A DNA stretch of 64,000 nucleotides from Paralichthys olivaceus (taxonomy: Eukaryota; Chordata; Actinopteri; Pleuronectiformes; Paralichthyidae): contig NC_091098.1 in NCBI RefSeq assembly GCF_024713975.1, forward strand, positions 16,326,316 to 16,390,315, written 5' to 3'. The notes below the pieces were generated by a model. It made no database searches. It was not told where the DNA came from and worked only from the letters and a program-made list of their open reading frames with translations. This document shows positions 25,601 to 38,902 of the stretch, piece after piece. The translations under genes and the position numbers were made by a program. The first letter of the stretch is position 1; every line of letters starts with the position of its first letter.

Positions 25601-27704
25601 CACTAGCTCAGATAATTTGCTTTCAGAAATGCACTGATCTGGACATTTCCCACCTTTCTTTCTATGTGAGAACGCAAATGTCAGAGTCTAGTGAAAGTGA
25701 GCCCATGTATGAATACAGCATGAAAATGTCCAAAATACTCATAGTGAGCCAGTGGGTGAGTTGATGATGTTTCCAGCTCGCAACGAACGTGAGACTGGAA
25801 GAATACAAATATTTTCAGGATGAAAAGAGCTGCCCTACTTGTACATGGAAGGAGGAAAATTTTAACCAACATTGCTTTCTGTATTGGGATTCATGCATCA
25901 TGTCTCACCTCCTGCATGTACTGCCCAGGCTCCTCAAACGTTCTGGACATTTTTCTGTTGTAGTTAACACTTCTGACCCAGACAATCTCCTGCTGCGTTC
26001 TTCAAAAAATGTCCAGGCCCAATTTTTCAAACATTTTTCAGAGTTCATGTCTGAACTGCAAATAAGCTTTTGGTTCAAGTTTCCACTTTATCCATATCAA
26101 GACCAACTACACCCAGAGTGATCATTGGGTTAAAGGACACACACTGAGTGGTGAAGGAAAACAGCAGTCTATGTGCATCAGGTGTAAATGAATAAAATAC
26201 AAATAAACCCCAAAACATTGTACAAATAAACCTTAATAATAAACCTTGTTAAGGTGTATTTAATTTTCAAGTTTTTGCTTGATAGCTCCAGCTTCACATT
26301 GTGCTGGATTTGTTGCTGATATCCGTTCTATAATAGAAACCAGTATCCTTCCTATCAATGATGTATATGTTTACAATACCCAGTACCAGTAGTGTTCCAG
26401 TGGAGAACTTACCACCGCCCTCCAGCAGGTAGAAGACTATTTCAGCCTCTTGTCTGATTGATTGGGTTTGTCCCACCACAGACAGCTCGTTGAGAGCCCT
26501 GCGTGAAACCACAGAGAGTAACTGACAGACACACATGACAGGACATGCCCCAGTCCACCAGCTAACAGAGCGTGGAGCTGCGATCTGTTACTTTGACTGA
26601 AGGCTGGTCTGCATTAGAGCCCCTCGCCCCCCCTCCGCAGACCCTGATCCAAACCTGACTCATTTATAAATCCCAGCAGGCCAGGTGATTTCTAAACCCT
26701 GACATGTGCTTCTTTTCAATGGCCAACTTTGCCTTTATCTGGCTTTTTCTCTTAAACTCTGCTCTCTCTCAACCCACGATGAATTAACTCATTTTGTAAG
26801 GAAGAGATGCAAGAGGGCTCGGCCTCAGCAGTGCAGATTTAAGGCGGACCGGCTGATGCATTGCTAAGTAACACACCAGGAGCAATATCATTCACCCGGT
26901 AAAAGCAGCACCCACATTGTTTAAATAGTTGCGTCTATATCTGAATGCCCGTTGAAATGAGTTGAGGCTCATTGTCAGTGCATTGCTACCTTGAGTCAGC
27001 AGAACGATTAACCAATGAAAAAACTAGTTCAAAGTCAGTGGCTTCGTTTTTTCAAGGGCACATTTTCAATATTGTAATATGTGCCAACTTAGGCGGGTGC
27101 ACAATGCTTGTTACATACACAGATGTGCAAAATGAAACTGTTTCCTCTGCAATGAAAGCTGACAAATCCATCATTATAATAGCAATCTGCAAAGGTGTGA
27201 GCACATCTGGCTTTTAAAGGGAATGTGAGATGGCACTAGTTTGCTGCATGTTACACCCAAAACACACCCATGATTAATTAAAAGAGTAAGTAAAACCATT
27301 TTGGACCATGTACCCGACATGGTGATTTTTTTTCTCTGTGGTTAAACCATCAAAAGTGTATTTGGACACATGTTACATGCACTTGCTGTCTATTATTCAC
27401 TCCATGTGCTCAGATCTTCAGCATAGAGCCCCGGGCGTCACAGACAAGGTCTCACCTAAACACAGCTGTAAAATCTTTATGGATGTGTCAAGCGAGCATT
27501 AACATCATCGTACTGTGGGCCACATCATCAAAGATAGATTTGGCTTCAGCTGATTACGCTGCAGCTGACAGTATATCAGTGGTACACAGATGACTCGCCT
27601 AATACCCTTTGAGAATCCTCCACAGATTTCTGACATGAGTGAGCACATAAATTTATCATGTACGTGGACATAATGGCGTGCATGAATTGTGACATGACAT
27701 GAAC

Positions 27705-27738
<34 letters not shown>
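27705..27738. repeat. (GT)n microsatellite
   Basis: A pure GT run in the gene-poor region. Confidence 0.95.
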
Positions 27739-27741
<3 letters not shown>

Positions 27742-30311
27742 GACATGCAATGTTGGTGGTATACTAACTGGCATCATCTAAAAGTCCTTAGATAGTATTA
27801 AAAGGTCACAGGGACTGCCAGTCTGTATGTAGGTATGACTGCTTGAGGAGAAACATATCCAGATGTGTGCTAATATGCATGCGTGCAGAGGGCTAATGGC
27901 CCGCAGTGACTTTATCCGATTACACAACACACACACTGTCAAAAGAAACTCCTCAGGCCCCCTCACAGGAAGACCCCATTACAGCGGGTGCATTGATAAA
28001 AACGGTCCCCCTATCTACCCCGTGGCTCCCGATAGCCATCTCCTCCCCTCAGTGGGTTCCTACTCAGGCTGCGCAGGTCCGACTGTATAACTGGCCCCCA
28101 GAGAAAAAAATAAATAGGAGTTAAGGGTGCCTGTTTATGCTCTAGATAAAACAAATTTACCTTTACTTAATGCCAGATTTACTATGCTGCTCGTGGGCAC
28201 ACACACATTAAAATGCTATTTCTTAAATGTGTTCAGTAATGATAAAGCTGTGGCACACTTTGTGTGTAAGTATAGTTTGTCTGTGGGTGGTAGCATATAA
28301 AATAGAAGGACAAGCGAAGGAGTTGGGGTATTTGTGTTTATGTGTCTCAAACAAAGCACCAGAAATTAACCTTTTTTATTCTTAATTATTTTTTATACTT
28401 TGATGTTCTATTGATTTTTGACCAAAGCAGACATAATAAATCACCACACACTTTTGGAAACTACTCTTACATTTAAGATCTACAAGGCATATGATTTATT
28501 TTTTGCTTTGGGAAAATATATGTTTTATCCATAAAGCTAAATAAGGCTGTTTTGTTTTCATACAATCATAATATTGATGAAAAACAGGTAAAAGAGATAC
28601 ATGTAAGACCTGGAGAGGAGAGGAGAGAAAATACAAAGGGAAATACAAATTTCACATGAAAATCTGTATAGGGCATTGTTATCTATGTTGAAAAGTACAA
28701 ATTAGTGATAAACTATACATTTAAATTAATCAATCTAATTCAAATTTAAAAGAGACAAAAAACAGTAAGTATAATCATTAACAAGAGGCGCAGGCTTCGT
28801 AGGTGTTGAATGGATAATTAGTTTTGCAAATGACAAAAATTATGCATCGATTATTTTCTTCATTTTTTATAATTTGTGAGTCATCAGAAAACAATCAAAA
28901 ATGTTTCTTCACAGAAGACGAGAGTTTCAAGTAAGTTATCCTTCCTGCTACTCTATGCTCTTTGTACCCATGCTATATCGACTTATGTTATTTTGAAGAA
29001 CTTTATTTTATACGTCTTCTGCTTATGTTTATATTTTATTATATAGTTGCTCATTTTTAACATTTGTATGTTTTCCTTCGTAGCTCTTTTTAACATGCAG
29101 ATTTCAGTTCGAGGAGGACACTTGCTCCAAAGAGTGAGCGTTGGTGTGTGAGCAGTGGAAAGCACTGAACAGTTGATGCAGATGTTGCAGTCATTGGCAT
29201 TAACGTTTTCAGAAGAACGCAACTTAAATGCGCAGGCTCTGTGCATGTAACACTGCATCTGCCACATAAGGATGCAATCCTATGATGTCTTGTTACCCTG
29301 GGAGTTGAACTGGGAGCCTGTGTTTCCCCTTGCAGTTTGAGCAATCTCATCATGACATTATAATGTAGATGAATGGCCCTGACCTGGCAGACTCCTGCTC
29401 CATCACTGCTAATGGAAGAGAAAAGTCATATTTCACTTCTTGTGCAACTCTACTGGCGATCACTCTGAATTACAAGGTCGTGCACCGAGACAGGCTTTGG
29501 TTTTTTGATTGATCAGTCTGAAAAGCAATACCCATATGACAGCGTACAATATACTATATATGTTGGTGTCACTGATAGCGCTCACCCTCCTCGGATCTGT
29601 CTCTCTTGACCCTATATCTTTTTAGTGGCTATGATCAGCTTCAGGATCAGCGTTCTGATCTCCACTTGACCTAGAGAAACTCCGTAAATCAAGCTCCTTT
29701 GAACTGACAGCGATCATTATATTTGCTTGGGCTTGACAAAAAAATAGGAAATGGCGCGGTAATTCACGTGTCTGTGGTCAGCAGTTTATAAGATTGTAAT
29801 GCTCAGAGCTACGATTGAGCTTCGTCCAGTCACATTTGACATCCAATTTTGACCTCAGTGCAAGGGGGGAGTCTTAATGAGGTATAATGATCCTTGACTT
29901 TATCAAATTTGTATAATCTGCTATTACTGAGTGTGGGAACCAATTTTAAATCAAGCTTTTACCTACAAGCAGAGTTTATATAGTGAGGCTTGTAGGTATC
30001 AGTGTCGCTCACTGTAAACAATCGGGCTGTTCTCAGTAAGACTGGCTAAAGTTACAGTATCACAAAACATGCAAGAAAAACATTATAAAAGTGCAGCGGT
30101 TACTACATTGTGAGGGATAAACACTGTGTGGTGTGGCCTGATCAGGGTCATGGAGGTTGTGTGAGTGTGTTACTGTCTGATAGAGATAGAGGGATGTGTG
30201 ATAGAGTGATAATAGGCAGTTGCCATGTCTTAGATAAAAAGGTAATTCTATCAATTTATCACTTTCTTTCTTGTTCACCCTCTCAGCCAATAAATTGTGC
30301 TCTGTGGTAGG

Positions 30312-30386
30312 ATAACTATCTATTCATCTATCCATCCATCCATCCATCCATTTATCCATCTATCCATCCATCCATCCATCCATCCA
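30312..30386. repeat. (ATCC)n tetranucleotide repeat
   Basis: An imperfect ATCC/ATCT/TTTATCC array in two blocks. Confidence 0.9.
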
Positions 30387-31029
30387 ACACTTCCTTTGTT
30401 CTGATTCTCCCTTTCATCTCTCTGGCTCCCTTCTTTGTTCACCTGTCATACTCCACCTTTTCCCAGAATGACGCACGTTGATCCCCTCAGAGAGGTGAGC
30501 AGAGGTCGTACCAACCCTCTTCGCAGTGCTAAGACCTGGCTACTGAGGTTGCAGCTGTTCCCTGGACCCAACTACTGGCAGGTTGCAACGCCCTTCTGGC
30601 GAACATAGAGCGGTCCACGAGCCCTGAGATACGCGCTTCTGAATGTACCCACTGGGATATTTCACAAAAGGCCAGCTGGGAAGTTGGTGGGAGCCAAGAG
30701 GGAGGTGAGGGGGTTGAAGGAGAGGGTAAATAGAGAAAGCAGGGGGGAAAGAGATGATAAGGGTGATGTGGAGAAGGATTAAAGAAGTGAAGGTGCTGAT
30801 TTGTGTGTGAGAAATACGGAATAAGAGTTAGAAGGAAATGGTGGGACAGGGTGGGTTGAGGAACGAAGGGCTGGATTCAGACCCATTCTTTGTTTCCATT
30901 TGGTTTTTGGAATCTAAAATGGTAGTCAAGATTATTTGAAAATGAAAATGAGTGTGGTATTTCTGGAACTAGAGTTTGTTGCTTCTCATCTTACCTGTCA
31001 AATGTTTTGTTTAATTGGGTTCATTCACC

Positions 31030-31880
31030 TCTTGAACTGTGCAGAGACAGTATGTGGTGTACCTCAAGGATCAATTATTGGACCAGTTCTGTTCTCACAG
31101 TGAATGCTGCCACTAGGTCTCATTATTCGTTTTGCAGATGACACAGTTAAATCTCTCAAGTTCTCAGAGTTTGACAAGCTGGCCGCACTTCAGAGCCGCT
31201 ACACTGATGTGAGAGACTGGTTCTCATGAAACTCTTTGCAGTAAAATTCTGACAAAACAGAGGTCTTTATCTGAGACCCTGAGCACCTCCGTAAAACAAA
31301 TCCAGATATCATTGTTGTCTTTTTGCAATATGAAAGAATTATTCACGCTTTTATATCTTCACGCCTGGGTTATTGTAATGCTCCATTTGCCTTAATGTTC
31401 AAGCTGTGCAGAACTTTACAGCTGGGCTTCCAACAACCACCAGATACACTCTTTAGTCTATTTTTCTGGAATCCCAACTTTAAATCATGCTCATTTCTTA
31501 CAGGGCTTAACATCAGTGAATCCCTCCTCACCATCCCATTGTCAGATCTGCTGAGTGAGGCCTGGTAGTGCCGGTTCACGTCAAAGGGTCACCCAGTCTT
31601 TGCTGTACTGGCTCCTGCTGATACAGTCTCGGCTTTTGATGCCTGTTTTATAGACGTCTTCTTATCCGAAAGCTCTGCTTTTATGTCTTTAGACTGCAGC
31701 TCAATTTAATGTCCATTTTAAATTAATTTTACTGTATGGTTAATTTACCAAATTGAGAATTAATAAACAGCATAAAGAGGCTGTTGTTATGATTGTATTT
31801 TGTATATTTTCATATCTGGGATTATCCCTCACTGGAAAGCATTTTGTGCTCCCAGCTTGAAAAGTGCCACACACAAATAA
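31030..31880 (+). mobile_element. L2-like LINE relic (reverse transcriptase, 3' part)
   Basis: 'VCGVPQGSIIGPVLF' near 31050-31095 is the RT domain 4 motif of non-LTR elements. It is followed by 'MLPLG' and 'FADDT', the catalytic ADD block, near 31105-31150. Downstream, 'IHAFISSRLGYCNAPFAL' (31340-31400) is a characteristic L2/Rex-type motif. The 3' end has 'aaagcattttgtgctcc' and 'aagtgccacacacaaataa', like L2 tails, then a trinucleotide tail. Stops and frameshifts show it is dead. It is 5'-truncated, as usual for LINEs. Confidence 0.75.
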
Positions 31881-31978
31881 TAATAATAATGATGACAACA
31901 ATATTATTATTATTAGTAGTAGTAGTAGTATGAGTATTAGAATTATTATTATTGTTATTGTTATTATTTCTAGTAGGC
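31876..31978. repeat. (ATT)/(AGT)n imperfect trinucleotide repeat
   Basis: An AATAAT, ATTATT and TAGTAG array directly after the L2-like relic. It probably expanded from the LINE tail. Confidence 0.8.
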
Positions 31979-33478
31979 CTCCTTCAGATGATTGAATTTA
32001 ATAAAACGTAATTTAAAATGATTTTATATAAAAATCTTATAACTTGTATGGTATTTTAAATTCACCTACCATTAGCAAAGCACTTATCAAGATTTCTATT
32101 TTAATGAAATTTAAATGAACAGGACCCAAAGACAAAGATTTCAGTCTTACTACTGTACTGCATAACAAAAAGGCAGACAGTCACTGTAGTACAAACATAT
32201 TAGGTGGCAAGAAAAAGTTTCCATTCAATGTAATCCAACATAAATAAATATAATTATAACTATTGTTGTCAAACAATACTTACACTATTTTAGTGGCAGG
32301 ACTTTGTGTAACTGTCTGCGATGTGTGTTATTATTGTTTCCTCTCTTCGTCCTCGAAAGGAAAAGTGTAGTATTGATGAAGATTTAAATATAAGTCTCAC
32401 GAAAGTCATAAATTTGCAGAGTTTATAGTAAATTCATCCCTGTACCGACCGAGATAATTTATTTCTTTACTGAATATCTATTCAGTGATACTTCCACAAG
32501 TTTATTTATTTCAGAGCAATAAAACACAGTTGAGGATCAGCCTTATATTTAGCTTAATTACTTATTCTCTCTACTGAAAAACATATATTTTTGGTTTATA
32601 TTTGACTTCTTGTTGAGTGTGTGTATGAACTGTGTATGTGGGAAAAATCGTTTGCTTCAAGAATTATAATGCACATGCTGCAAAGCTGCTAGAGGTTAGT
32701 TACAATTACCAAAACCTTATGTGGAAAACTGGCTGAAAGAGTGTTACATCACATAGCTTGAGACATTACACTGCACATGATATGCACAATGTAGTCAGCA
32801 CTCAACCCATCCAAGTGATCTCATATTGCTAAGGAGAGAGCGACCCCTACTGGAACGTTCTTTCATAAAGTATTGACTGGAAAGGAATTTTTATAAACTT
32901 TTTTTTTTTTAATCTAGGCTTGAAATCACGTATTTTTCCTTTTGTTCAGTCACTTTTTCACTGCTTCATTTCTGACTAATTATAGAGAAAGTTGAAGCAC
33001 TATAGCGCTGAGTTTTTTACATGGATATTTAGTTGTTTTTAATCTTTGCAGGAGACTGACTGTATGGAGCTGCATTATGTATCTCTTCACATTCCATTTT
33101 TTGGTTTGTTCTTGGTGACAGTGTTTACTACAAGGTGAATAGGGAAAAGTGAATAGTGAATAATGAATAATGTGCTGGTGACTGAAAAAGCCTTGATGCC
33201 CTCAAACCAGATCCGGATGAAAACAGTGATTCTTTCATTCGTTCTTTTCTTTTCATTAATTCCTGGACATGTGAAACCATCCATGGGGACACATCTGTAT
33301 TACCTAACACCAAAACGTGTATGGTTCTCGTTATCCAGTGGTGCAATATCATTAGTGTTTCAAGTTTATTACTTTGTCTCATTCTCATCAAGGGTCAAAC
33401 AGGCCCAATATAAGAGGACAGATTGCATCTAAGATGACCTTCTTCCTCTTCCTCTTGTCTCACACACACACACACTCA

Positions 33479-33539
<61 letters not shown>

Positions 33540-34130
33540 GTTGGTATTCCTCTGTTGGACCTAATGGTTTCCAGTGCTGAAAAGATAGAGCCCTAACTCA
33601 TACTGACAGGACAGATTAACACACAGGACTTAATCATGAGTGGTACAAGTCAAAGGTCAATACACAGACAGAGACGCAGACTGCTCGTGTGTGTGAAAGA
33701 GAGAGTGAAAGCTCTACCAAGTTTTGTAAATCCTGTATATATTTTGTATCAAACTTCATTTGACAGGTCTAAACTACAGTTTGAAGACATATGTTTAATT
33801 CATTTTGAGGTAAACCCTGTGTATAAATTTGCTCAAATGTCATTTTACACTTTCTATCTAATCCATTGCCGTGCAGCACATGCAGATTCACACACTCAAC
33901 AAAAACTACCACACAGACTTACATTTATAAAGTGTGTTTATATAGTGTGCTGAACGAAGGACCAGTGTAAAAATGTTTTGAAAATCCCAGTGAAAAGCAA
34001 ATACAAAACATGTTAAAATGTGCCTTTTTTCAAAGTGAATGCACTTTATACTTTATATTAATAGAATATATAAACTAGCAACAAGTTTATCAGGGTGTTT
34101 ACACTTTCACCATTAGTTTGATTTTCTCAT
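31979..34130. other. AT-rich gene-poor region
   Basis: No exon recognised. It contains a (CA)n run at 33462-33538. The open frame over this run is low complexity. Confidence 0.45.
33462..33538. repeat. (CA)n microsatellite
   Basis: A CA run with one ACTCACTCAC interruption near its start. Confidence 0.95.
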
Positions 34131-34137
34131 ATCTTTA

Positions 34138-34285
34138 AAAGTTCAGTGTAAGATTTAGGTGAAAAGGATCTATTGGTAGAAATTGAATAGAAAATAATCA
34201 TTGTGATGTTTTCACTATGTGTGATCATCTAAAATGTACGAATTGTTGATGGGCCCTTTATATTTAAATGTTAGGAAGAGGAGGG
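34138..34285 (+). mobile_element. MITE-like element (family C), copy 2, truncated
   Basis: 'gttcagtgtaagatttaggt', 'tagaaattgaatagaaaata', 'gatgttttcacta' and 'gtacgaattgttgatgggcc' follow the order of copy 1. The right part is missing and it runs directly into a LINE fragment. Confidence 0.6.
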
Positions 34286-34289
34286 TGAG

Positions 34290-34405
34290 GACTGATTTTT
34301 TTTTGTCAGAGCCCCTAGACTTTGGAACGAGGAGATCAGGTGCACATTTTAAAACACTCCCTGAAACACATTTTTACAAAGCTGCTTTTAATTCTTGATT
34401 CTGAT
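34290..34405 (+). mobile_element. L2-like LINE C-terminal fragment
   Basis: 'agcccctagactttggaacg' reads APRLWN, and 'ctgaaacacatttttacaaa' reads LKHIFTK/KTHFYKAAF in a neighbouring frame. Both fit the C-terminal end of L2-type LINE proteins (APRLWNxLP...LKTHLF). Very short and frameshifted. Confidence 0.45.
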
Positions 34406-34744
34406 TCAGATACATTTATTTGATTTTTTCCAAATTCTAGAGGTCTGACTGTGTGGGGTTCAAAACGTGTAAAAATGAACTAATCTCTGACTGAAAATGA
34501 ATGTAGTGTAATTTAACAAAGATGCAGAATATTATTATTATTTATAACTTAGGAGTATGGCTCTTGTTTTGGGAACACATCTATAAAAGTGTTCTACTGT
34601 CATCTTTGTTAGCTTTGTGAATAAACAGTGCCTTAAAGTGTGTGTCTACTCTTTGAATTGTCCAGACATGCTGAATAATATATTTATGATGTGTCACTGT
34701 TTTTAAAGAGTCACCAGAGGTTGTTTGAAATCACTGTCAAATAA

Positions 34745-34874
34745 ACAATAATGTTAAAATACATTTTTGTTTTTATGTACATAAGTAGTGCACCAATTAC
34801 ACCAAGGCAATTTCCTGTATGTGCAAACATACCTGGCAAATAAAAGAATTCTGATTCTGATTCTGATTCTGATG
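34745..34874 (+). mobile_element. CR1-like LINE 3' end with ATTCTG tail, copy 1
   Basis: 'ggcaatttcctgtatgtgca', 'aacatacctggcaaataaaa' and a tandem GATTCT tail (five units) are typical of fish CR1-like LINE 3' ends. The same pattern is at 41.24-41.50 kb. It abuts the 5' end of fkbpl. Confidence 0.6.
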
Positions 34875-35747
34875 TGCGTTTAACCTCCTCTAACAGCAGG
34901 TGTCGCTACTGCACTCACGAGCTGGATTACAAAGAAGAAGAAGAGCTGCAGCACCCACTGTTTTGTTTATTCTCTGTTAGCTTGACAGTTTATCGGTTTC
35001 TGCTCGATGGGATAAAATATTCTTCATGTCAGACTCATAAACGAGGTAAGAAAGATTCATTTAAGTTACACGTGACACGGAACTTCCGCTTGTGTTATGT
35101 AGAGCAGTAAAATTAATTCAGGGTGTTTGGTTTGGCTTGTTAGCTTTGTGATGCTAATGCTACTCGGCGTCATTGTTAAGCAGCAGCGTTTTAGTTTTGT
35201 TAATACTGTCAGTAAAATGAAACACAACACGATCCTCTGTGTGTTGTTACAGCTGCTGTCGTTCCATGCAGATAATTCATGCTTCATGTTTACTGCTGGT
35301 TCATGGATCATATTAAATAGAGTTAACGTGGCAATGTAGAAAACTTTTCAATCGTCGATTAATATTCGATTAAAAGTAAGTGTTTTATCCAATTGATCGA
35401 TTAATCATTGGACAATATAATGTAAGAAGTTTTGGGGAAATGACACATTGCACTTCCCCGGTGGATGTGTTCAGATTGTATTCATGTCTCTCTTTTAAAG
35501 CAAATCTTATTGTTTCAGGTGTAAGTTTCTGCAGTTTTGCAGGAAACTACTTCACTGTTGGATCCCAGCTTTTTTTCCCACAATCTGTTTTGAGATTTTA
35601 GGTGAGTTTCTTCCAATAGAAATGGAAATGAAGACTTTTCATTGAACTGCTAACACGAAACAGGATTGTATGTCGTCTCAGGAAACTCAGGCTTATGATT
35701 GTCATTACTTCTTCATGTCATTGTACACAAAATGGGCATTGAGGTGA
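34875..35747 (+). promoter_or_regulatory. fkbpl: Probable fkbpl promoter and 5' UTR
   Basis: A plausible non-coding first exon ends at a good donor (AAACGAG|GTAAGA, near 35045). Upstream, 34880-35000 is richer in GC than its surroundings. The start site and exact exon are inferred, not proved. No TATA box assigned. Confidence 0.35.
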
Positions 35748-35777
35748 ATGTATGATTATCTGTCTGTGAACCCAGTG

Positions 35778-37319
35778 ATGGATCCAGTTCACCCTCTGGA
35801 AACACTGTGTTGTAATGTCGATCATGACAGTCTTGATGTTACCTCTTGGGTGTCAGTGTGTCCCGGAGGCCTCTGGAAAGTCCAGCAAAAGCGAACATGC
35901 AAGAAGAGTCAAGCTGTGTCACATTCTGGAGATGGTAGATGTACGTAACTTTTCTAACATTACTCCATTCCTCAGAATCTATGATCAATTTTCAGTCCAT
36001 ATTTTTAGAATAATTATCAATTAACTCTGTCTCTTCTAGCATGTTCATCCAGTCTCTGTCCAAGGCTGGGTTCACTGTGTCGAGTTCGAGTGCGGCTCAA
36101 AGCAAACATAGATGAAACCGAAACTTCAGAATCTGATGAGGGAAACGAGAAGCTGTCAGTCACTGAAGTCCCAGAAGTGGTGGGAACCTCCTTCCCAAGG
36201 AGTCGGGACTCCGCGCTGCAGCTTCCACTCGGTGACTGGATTACACTGAGGCTGGGGGAGGGCCAGTGTGATATTACAGAAGCGTGTCTGGAGGGAATGA
36301 GAGCCGGAGAGAAATGTGAGGTAAGAGTGAAGAGAGTGGCGGTAATTCAAATTTATTGTGATCAAATAAATAACACAACAATATATTTTGAATGTCGCTT
36401 CAGTATAATCTTTAAAGATAGATGCACCTAGTAGGTCGTGTTATAACGTGTTCATGCCAAATGATCGTCATATCGTCATCGAGGTTTAACACAAAATGTA
36501 TATTCAATTTTTTTAAAGGCCAAATGCTTAAAGGGTGGCATTGTACATGGATCATTGTCTTATCGTTTCTTTTTTTTCTAAGAATGTATAAATTAAATTC
36601 AAATGTAAAATATACAGGAAGTCTTATCATTGTGTTTTACTATTCAGATACTACTCTCTCCAGTTGGAAATGGACAAGATGTCTCTATTCCACAACCTGC
36701 AGAGCGACACCTTCCTTTATGTGCCAGTATTGAACTCCAAGCTTTCACGTCAGGCATGGAATCCTGGGAGATGCCACCTGGGGAAAAATGGGAGTGGGTG
36801 AAGTCACACAAGGAGAGGGGTGGTGTCAGATTCAGAAGTGGGGATGTGTGGGGAGCTGCTGACAGCTACAGCCGAGCCCTCAAGCTCCTCATCGCTCTCT
36901 ATGGCCCCGTCACAGCGCAGGAGATGAACGTTCAAGAGCAAGAAGCTGTGGCACAGAGAGACACAAGCGAGGGTGATGAAACACAGCACCTTCCTTTAGT
37001 TCATGAGTTCAAAAGGATCAAAGCAGAGCTCCACTCCAACCTGTCTCTGTGCCAGCTCAAACTGAGCCAGCCAGAGCGGGCAAGGGCCAGTGCGTCTAAA
37101 GCCACTGAGCTGGAACCAGGTGGTGCTAAAGCCTGGTACCGGCTGGGCCAGGCCTGCCAGATGGTCAATGAGGTAGAGGAGGCCAAGCGGGCGTTCAGGA
37201 AGCTGCTGGAGCTACAGCCAGAATCTCCTGCTGCTTTGAAGGCACTTAAGGACATAGCAAATAAAGAGAAGGAGACAAATGCACAGTTGGGAGTGAGACT
37301 CAGCAAAATGTTCAGCTGA
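35778..37319 (+). CDS. fkbpl: FKBP-like TPR protein, three coding exons
   Basis: FKBPL is an HSP90-associated TPR co-chaperone-like protein with a degenerate FKBP-type domain. Coding exons are 35778-35934, 36040-36320 and 36648-37319 (stop at the end), joined in phases 1 and 0, giving 369 aa (human about 349). I chose the ATG at 35778 (MDPVHPLE, G at -3 and +4). An in-frame ATG at 35748 with a poor context would add 10 residues. The middle exon holds the FKBP-like part (PLGDWITLRLGEG ... CLEGMRAGEKCE). The last exon holds a linker ending FTSGMESWEMPPGEKWE and TPR helices, including HSNLSLCQLKLSQPERA and GGAKAWYRLGQACQMVNEVE. It ends RLSKMFS, close to the human RKMFG end. It sits downstream of a 22 kb gene-poor stretch. 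Confidence 0.88.
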
Positions 37320-37873
37320 GGATCAAAGATTATTAATTTATCATCAGATATTATCAGCACAACAGTTTAGTTTTCATCATGACTCACCTTGAACTGGAAG
37401 TGCATCAATATGCACTTTCGAGTTTAAAAGTAAAGCCATCATTTTTTTCCTCCTTGCTGCTTTCATGTGAATTTCTTAAATGGCACTTCAAAGTAAACAC
37501 CATCTATCAAAATGTTTTTATTTCGCCCCTTTTTGAAATGTACTCAGGCACAGTGATGTACTTTACTTATCTTGTTACCTTAAACTCCTCCTCGACTACT
37601 TTTGACATCTTTAGTTTAAATTTTACATGCAAACATCAGTCTGTTATGATCACTGGAGGAGTTTCATTATGTAATGACGATGATGTTTATTAGTATTTAA
37701 GGATCTGAACTGTGATCCTCAACAGCTGGTTGTATTCTGTGTGCAATACATACATTAAGTCCTTGAAAAAAAAAAGTGAAACTTGTGGTTCCTTTATTCG
37801 GCCGCTTGGTGTCGCGCTCGATCTGCGAGTCCCCTGCTGGAACACATGTCCACTATGCCGTGTTGCGTCAAAA
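37320..37873. other. fkbpl 3' UTR and flank
   Basis: AT-rich and without exons. No canonical AATAAA was assigned with confidence. Confidence 0.5.
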
Positions 37874-37946
37874 TGCCGAAACCCGGGATCGAACCAGGGA
37901 CCTTTAGATCTTCAGTCTAACGCTCTCCCAACTGAGCTATTTCGGC
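37874..37946 (-). tRNA. tRNA-Phe (GAA)
   Basis: A 73-nt cloverleaf reads on the minus strand. The acceptor is GCCGAAA paired with TTTCGGC, with discriminator A. The D arm contains AGCTCAGTTGGGAGAGC (A box), the anticodon loop is CTGAAGA with GAA, and the T arm is CCTGGTTCGATCCCGGG (B box). The next bases downstream are TTTT, a Pol III stop. Confidence 0.95.
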
Positions 37947-38275
37947 GGATGGGTTAGCTGCTGTCTCATATTTGAGCTGAAACATTAAGTCAAGACGTAA
38001 GAGAGGACAGTACAGCTGTGGGAGTTATCCAGCCTGTGGGTTAGAAGGCAGCAGCCATGTGGAAATTACACTGACACTTGCCATCCTGCTGTTATTGCCT
38101 GTGATGGTGGAACAGTGTTTGAGAGCAGAGACAGCTCGAGTCTCAGAATTTGTCGGTTCACGATCTAATCTGAATTTAAAAGCTGAACTGCAAACTGGGG
38201 GATTCACATCTGTCTACAGGTAGCTGTGGTCAATAACCTGCTGCCGCCACAAGAGGGCGGTAACATAACACACGT

Positions 38276-38278
38276 GCT

Positions 38279-38320
<42 letters not shown>

Positions 38321-38330
38321 CAGTATATAT
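38276..38330. repeat. (CT)n(TA)n compound microsatellite
   Basis: A CT run passing directly into a TA run, downstream of ebp. Confidence 0.9.
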
Positions 38331-38902
38331 CGTCTATGTTCCATTCAAATATACATTTGTATGTTCATCTTGTTAAATCAACTATCTCAAATGTTGAAGC
38401 CGTTGGGTTGAAGGCCTCCAGGCAGGTTGGTTACACCCATTTAACAATATTAAATATATTCAGCTCTTGGTAGTGAATATGTAGATTTAACAAAATCAAA
38501 CATCATTTATTTTTCTGTTATTTTTATGTCGTCAGTTACAAAAACAAATACTCCAACCGAATTGTTTGAAAGGTACTTTATATCTCATGAGGCAGTTTTA
38601 GTCCAGTCATCAAGTTTTACAAAATTGAAACAAAATAAAGATGTAATATTTATCTGAGGCTCCACGAAGCCAGGACAAAAGTTCCAAAGAACATGTTGCA
38701 CTTTAAAATACAATTCTTTGCATTCAGTTGTTATGGTGAGTTCAAATACAACACAACAGGCACAACAAGACAGATGAGGCAGGTCCAACTCCAGAGCTTC
38801 TTTTGCCTCATCTTGTTTTTCACCAATATAAAGTATGCTGTCTCAAATTGTCCTTCCCTTGTGTATCTCCTGTAGTGTCCCACAGTCTGCTCTGTCTTGC
38901 TC

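Larger units (their letters stand above)
25601..31020. other. Gene-poor region, third part
   Basis: No exon with splice context. Simple repeats are (GT)n at 27705-27738 and (ATCC)n at 30312-30386. AT-rich at 28.1-29.1 kb. A tRNA-like motif near 29.24-29.35 kb is too weak to call. The rest is unique-looking. Confidence 0.45.

Noticed and set aside
29090-29353. Possible tRNA-derived SINE on the minus strand (CAGTTCAACTCCCAGGG as B box)
   Set aside because: The A box and a family-specific tail could not be found; evidence too thin.
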